Positions 58,746 through 64,000 of a stretch of DNA of 64,000 bases are shown in pieces. The stretch is from Prauserella isguenensis (lineage in GTDB: Bacteria; Actinomycetota; Actinomycetes; Mycobacteriales; Pseudonocardiaceae), in contig NZ_JACHWU010000002.1 in the NCBI RefSeq assembly GCF_014191605.1, positions 1-64,000 on the forward strand, read 5' to 3'. Every line of letters begins with the position of its first letter. The first letter of the stretch is position 1. Under the pieces are notes generated by a model. The model was not told where the DNA came from and ran no database searches. It saw only the letters and a list, made by a program, of their open reading frames with translations. A program made the translations under genes and the position numbers.

Positions 58746-59924
58746 ATGACGGTTGCTGACAACACCGCAGCCGCGAACGTCGCGGAGGCCGCCGAGGTGA
58801 CGATCCCGGCGGCCTCCCGCGCGGAGCGTTTCGCCTCGTTCGACGTCGAGGCGTTCGAGGTTCCCGGCGGCCGGGAGGAGAACTGGCGCTTCACGCCGAT
58901 GAAGCGCCTGCGCGGGCTGCACGACGGTTCGGCTCCGGCCACCGGCGAGGCCGAGCTGGAGCTCGAACCCGCGCCGGAGGTGCGGGTCGAGACCGTGGGC
59001 CGCGACGACGACCGCCTCGGCCAGGCCGGCGTGCCGAGCGACCGGATCTCCGCCCAGGCCTACTCCTCGTTCGAGAAGGCGACGCTGGTGACGGTTCCCG
59101 CCGAGACGAAGGCCTCGGCGCGCACGCTGGTGCGGCTGAACGGTCCCGGTGAGGGCAAGACCGCCTACGGTCACGTGCAGATCCGCGCCGAGCAGTTCGG
59201 CGAGGCGACGATCGTGCTGGACCACGTCGGTTCCGGCACCTACGCCGACAACGTCGAGTTCGTCCTCGGCGACGGCGCACAGGTGACCGTCGTGTCGGTG
59301 CAGGACTGGGCCGACGACGCGGTGCACGTCTCCGAGCAGCACCTGAAGCTGGGCCGGGACTCCCGGCTCAAGCACATCGTCGTCACGCTCGGTGGCGACC
59401 TGGTGCGCGTCAGCCCGACGGCCACGTTCGCGGGCCCCGGCGGCGACGTGGAGATGCTGGGTCTGCACTTCGCCGACTCCGGCCAGCATCAGGAGCACCG
59501 GCTGTTCGTGGACCACGCCGTGCCGAACTGCAAGTCCAACGTCCTCTACAAGGGCGCGCTGCAGGGCGACGCCGCGCACTCCGTGTGGATCGGCGACGTG
59601 CTCATCCGCGCGGCGGCCGAGGCGACCGAGACCTTCGAGCTCAACCGCAACCTCGTGCTGACCGAGGGCGCTCGTGCCGACTCGGTGCCGAACCTCGAGA
59701 TCGAGACCGGCGAGATCTCCGGCGCCGGGCACGCGAGTGCGACGGGCCGGTTCGACGACGAGCAGCTGTTCTACCTGCAGGCGCGCGGTCTGCCGGAGGA
59801 CGAGGCCCGCAGGCTCGTCGTGCGCGGCTTCTTCCACGAGATCCTCATGAAGATCGAGGTCCCCGAGGTGCGCGAACGGCTCGAGGCGGCCATCGAGGCC
59901 GAACTCGAAGCCATCGGCGTGTAA
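58746..59924 (+). CDS. sufD: Fe-S assembly protein SufD
   Basis: 392 residues, SufB paralogue. VPGGREENWRFTPMKRLRGL is the SufD N-terminal motif; the beta-helix core follows and ends GHASATGRFDDEQLFYLQARGLPEDEARRLVVRGFFHEIL, with the SufBD His. It partners SufB. It starts one base after the sufB stop. Confidence 0.97.
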   Translation: MTVADNTAAANVAEAAEVTIPAASRAERFASFDVEAFEVPGGREENWRFTPMKRLRGLHDGSAPATGEAELELEPAPEVRVETVGRDDDRLGQAGVPSDRISAQAYSSFEKATLVTVPAETKASARTLVRLNGPGEGKTAYGHVQIRAEQFGEATIVLDHVGSGTYADNVEFVLGDGAQVTVVSVQDWADDAVHVSEQHLKLGRDSRLKHIVVTLGGDLVRVSPTATFAGPGGDVEMLGLHFADSGQHQEHRLFVDHAVPNCKSNVLYKGALQGDAAHSVWIGDVLIRAAAEATETFELNRNLVLTEGARADSVPNLEIETGEISGAGHASATGRFDDEQLFYLQARGLPEDEARRLVVRGFFHEILMKIEVPEVRERLEAAIEAELEAIGV

Positions 59925-59978
59925 CGCGGCCGGACCATCACAGACGACTTTCGAACGCCGAAGAGAAACGAAGAAGGC

Positions 59979-62106
<2,128 letters not shown>

Positions 62107-62110
62107 AGGC

Positions 62111-62563
62111 ATGCAGCTCGAGAGCATGTACCAGGAGATCATCCTGGATCACTACAAGAACCCGCATGCCCGCGGTCTGCGTGAACCGTTCGACGGCGAG
62201 TCGTTCCAGGTCAACCCGACCTGCGGCGACGAGGTGACCTTGCGTGTCAAGGTCACCGAGGACGGCAAGATCGAGGACGTGTCGTACGAGGGCCAGGGCT
62301 GTTCCATCAGTCAGGCGTCGACGTCGGTGATGACCGACCTGGTGATCGGCCACAGTGTCGACGAAGCCATGACCACGATGGATGCGTTCACGGAGCTGAT
62401 GCAGGGACGCGGCCAGGTCGAACCGGACGAGGACGTGCTCGACGACGGCATCGCGTTCGCCGGCGTGGCGAAGTATCCTGCGCGGGTGAAGTGCGCGTTG
62501 CTGGGATGGATGGCCTTCAAGGACGCACTGGCCCGCACATCGAACGGCGCGGAGGCCGTGTGA
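62111..62563 (+). CDS. sufU: sulfur-transfer protein SufU
   Basis: 150 residues. The zinc/sulfur site is Cys38 and Asp40 in NPTCGDEV, Cys64 in GQGCSISQAS and Cys128 in YPARVKCALL; the loop between the last two is the longer type of SufU rather than IscU. It accepts persulfide from SufS. ATG 62111 is 4 bp after the sufS stop. Confidence 0.96.
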   Translation: MQLESMYQEIILDHYKNPHARGLREPFDGESFQVNPTCGDEVTLRVKVTEDGKIEDVSYEGQGCSISQASTSVMTDLVIGHSVDEAMTTMDAFTELMQGRGQVEPDEDVLDDGIAFAGVAKYPARVKCALLGWMAFKDALARTSNGAEAV

Positions 62564-62678
62564 GCGACAATCGCGCTTGCGCAGCACCCGCGCCAAGGGC
62601 CGACCGGGTTGGGCCCCCGCTGTGGGAGGCTGTTACGCCACAGCAGGGGAGGGTGTCCCGCGAGATTGAGGTGGAAGC

Positions 62679-63095
62679 ATGACCGAAGCCGGCACGCAGC
62701 AGGAGCGAGAGGGCCGTACCGCGGCCGATCTCGACCAGGAGGCGCAGGCAGCCGAGGCATCGTCGGCGGGTGGCGACGTCGCCAAGGTCGAGGACCTCGA
62801 GGAGGCCATGCGTGACGTGGTCGACCCCGAGCTCGGCATCAACGTCGTCGACCTGGGCCTGGTGTACGACATTCGGGTGGAGCCGGACAACACGGCGACC
62901 ATCGACATGACGTTGACGTCGGCGGCCTGCCCGCTGACGGACGTGATCGAGGACCAGACGGCGTCGGTGCTGAAGGGTTCCGGCAAGCTCGTCGACGATT
63001 ACCGGATCAACTGGGTCTGGATGCCGCCGTGGGGCCCGGAGAAGATCACCGACGACGGTCGCGAGCAGTTGCGCGCCCTCGGGTTCACCGTCTGA
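62679..63095 (+). CDS. sufT: SufT-type (DUF59/MIP18) Fe-S assembly protein
   Basis: 138 residues. After a 40-residue Glu-rich start comes the DUF59 domain: EEAMRDVVDPELGINVVDLGLVYDIRVE, the conserved Cys in MTLTSAACPLTDVIE and INWVWMPPWGPEKITDDGREQLRALG. It helps deliver or mature Fe-S clusters and ends the suf operon. The 115-bp gap after sufU holds no other gene; GAGGTGGAAG precedes the ATG. Confidence 0.93.
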   Translation: MTEAGTQQEREGRTAADLDQEAQAAEASSAGGDVAKVEDLEEAMRDVVDPELGINVVDLGLVYDIRVEPDNTATIDMTLTSAACPLTDVIEDQTASVLKGSGKLVDDYRINWVWMPPWGPEKITDDGREQLRALGFTV

Positions 63096-63120
63096 GGCGT
63101 TCGACGGCCTGATTCGACGT

Positions 63121-63158
63121 CACGTGCCGGACACCCATTCCCGGGTGTCCGGCACGTG
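63121..63158. terminator. terminator of the suf operon
   Basis: Perfect 16-bp arms (cacgtgccggacaccc at 63121-63136, complement at 63143-63158) with a 6-nt loop, followed by tgtttcg. It lies between convergent genes. Confidence 0.85.
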
Positions 63159-63244
63159 TGTTTCGTGGGGGCCGCCCTGGGCGACGGCGGGCGGCGCGTC
63201 TGCCAGGGCGGCGGCTCGGGCGGGCGCGTCGGGAGCGGCGAGGG

Positions 63245-64000
63245 TCAGAGGGACGCGCTGAGTGCTTCGAGGAGCCGGTCGGCGCGGCCGTCGGCGTTCT
63301 CGCTGCGCAGTTCGTTGGTGACGAACGAGAATCCGAGTCGTTCCCGGGGCCACGCGCCGTGGCGCCCGCCGCCGGCCCCGGAGTGGCCGAACGCGCCCGC
63401 CGACCGTCCAGTGGGCCCGTAGGTGCCGATCGGATCCTCGAGTTCGTAGCCGAGGCCGAACCGCAGTGGCCGGTCGTTGAGGGCGTCGACGCCCTCGGAC
63501 CAGGCGCGGGTGGCCCGGGCGAGCGTGTCCGGCGCCACGACGTGGCCGCGGGCGAGCAGATCGTAGAGCCGCGCCATCGACAGGGCCGTGCCGGTGCCGC
63601 TTCCGGCGGCCAGTTCGGCGCGGCGGTAGGCGGCCGAATTCATCCGCTCGTCCGAGTCGAGCAGCCCCGCGTACATGCGTTCGACGACCTTCCGGCGTTC
63701 CGGGTCGTCGAGGAACGTGCTGATGGCGTACCCGGGTGCGCGCTGCAGCCGTGCCGTGCGGGCGTCGAGGTGCTCGGGCGTGCCGAGGTGCAGGTCGAGC
63801 CCGAACGGCTCGGCCACGACCTCCCGCACCAGGGTGCCCACGGAGCGGCCCGTCGCGCGGCGCAGCAGTTCCGCCACGAGATGGCCGAAGGTCAGGGCGT
63901 GGTAGGCCACGCGCGTTCCCGGCGTCCACAACGGATCCTGCGCCGCCAGCAGCGCGGCGCAGGATCGGTTGTCGAGCATGTCGTGCTCGCCGTCCACATA
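63245..64000 (-). CDS. beta-lactamase-family serine hydrolase, C-terminal part (partial)
   Basis: The frame runs off the end of the window, so the N-terminus with the SxxK nucleophile is not seen. The visible 250 residues have the class C/esterase EstB pattern: PLWTPGTRVAYHALTFGHLVAELLRRATG (Tyr motif), GTGTALSMARLYDLLARGG-like segment near 63560 and the late GAFGHSGAGGGRHGAWPRERLGFSFVTNEL (H-x-G motif). It may be an esterase or peptidase rather than a true beta-lactamase. Confidence 0.82.
   Translation of the reverse strand, partial: YVDGEHDMLDNRSCAALLAAQDPLWTPGTRVAYHALTFGHLVAELLRRATGRSVGTLVREVVAEPFGLDLHLGTPEHLDARTARLQRAPGYAISTFLDDPERRKVVERMYAGLLDSDERMNSAAYRRAELAAGSGTGTALSMARLYDLLARGHVVAPDTLARATRAWSEGVDALNDRPLRFGLGYELEDPIGTYGPTGRSAGAFGHSGAGGGRHGAWPRERLGFSFVTNELRSENADGRADRLLEALSASL

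Overview
The window is 64 kb of very GC-rich chromosome from an actinomycete, most likely a member of the Pseudonocardiaceae (Saccharomonospora/Amycolatopsis type). The evidence is WhiA, RbpA, GpgS, MptB, OpcA, a flavin-type SufR, many GTG starts and GTGA/ATGA stop-start overlaps, many start codons 6-8 nt behind a TANNNT box (leaderless genes), and a gene order that follows the mycobacterial block metK ... priA, fmt, rsmB, rpe, rib genes, uvrC, rapZ, yvcK, whiA, gap, pgk, tpiA, secG, pgl-opcA-zwf-tal-tkt, ctaB, qor, ctaA, ABC transporter, mptB, sufR-suf. No insertion sequence, prophage, tRNA, rRNA or CRISPR array was seen.

Layout. 1-7.8 kb: end of metK, a membrane acyltransferase, a helicase-motif-free PriA, then fmt-rsmB-flavoprotein and rpe. 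7.8-11.8 kb: riboflavin genes ribD, ribE, ribBA, ribH plus a PH-domain membrane protein, almost all overlapping. 11.9-13.5 kb: two minus-strand genes (exonuclease III, HAD hydrolase). 13.7-18.8 kb: the uvrC-rapZ-yvcK-whiA operon. 18.9-21.9 kb: glucosyl-3-phosphoglycerate synthase and a GT-C-like membrane protein. 21.9-28.8 kb: a three-gene cassette (kleisin-like protein, small winged-helix-like protein, 1480-residue SMC-type ATPase) that resembles MukFEB/MksFEB/Wadjet JetABC but has no JetD/MksG nuclease beside it. This is the most unusual part of the window. 29-32.8 kb: gap-pgk-tpiA-secG-rbpA. 33-34.2 kb: an orphan histidine kinase. 34.4-42.9 kb (minus): the pentose phosphate operon tkt-tal-pgi-zwf-opcA-pgl, whose zwf/opcA junction carries a 77-bp tandem repeat that copies the opcA start site. 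43.5-50.1 kb: ctaB, a HelD-like RNA polymerase recycling factor, a lipoprotein, a quinone oxidoreductase, a small unknown protein and an ATP-grasp protein. 50.2-56.2 kb (minus): desaturase, ctaA, ABC-2 transporter, mptB. 56.4-63.1 kb: sufR-sufB-sufD-sufC-sufS-sufU-sufT. The window ends in a truncated beta-lactamase-type serine hydrolase.

How they work together. Glycolysis (gap-pgk-tpiA) and the pentose phosphate operon supply precursors and NADPH; rpe supplies ribulose 5-phosphate, itself a riboflavin precursor, and sits directly upstream of the rib genes. YvcK and RapZ homologues next to whiA link carbon and envelope control to development. ctaB and ctaA make heme O and heme A for cytochrome oxidase. 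The suf operon builds Fe-S clusters and is headed by an Fe-S-sensing repressor with an operator over its own promoter and start codon.

All calls come from reading the sequence; no searches were run. Family names rest on visible motifs and remembered homologues, and start codons are inferences except where overlap, ribosome binding site or -10 position decides them.
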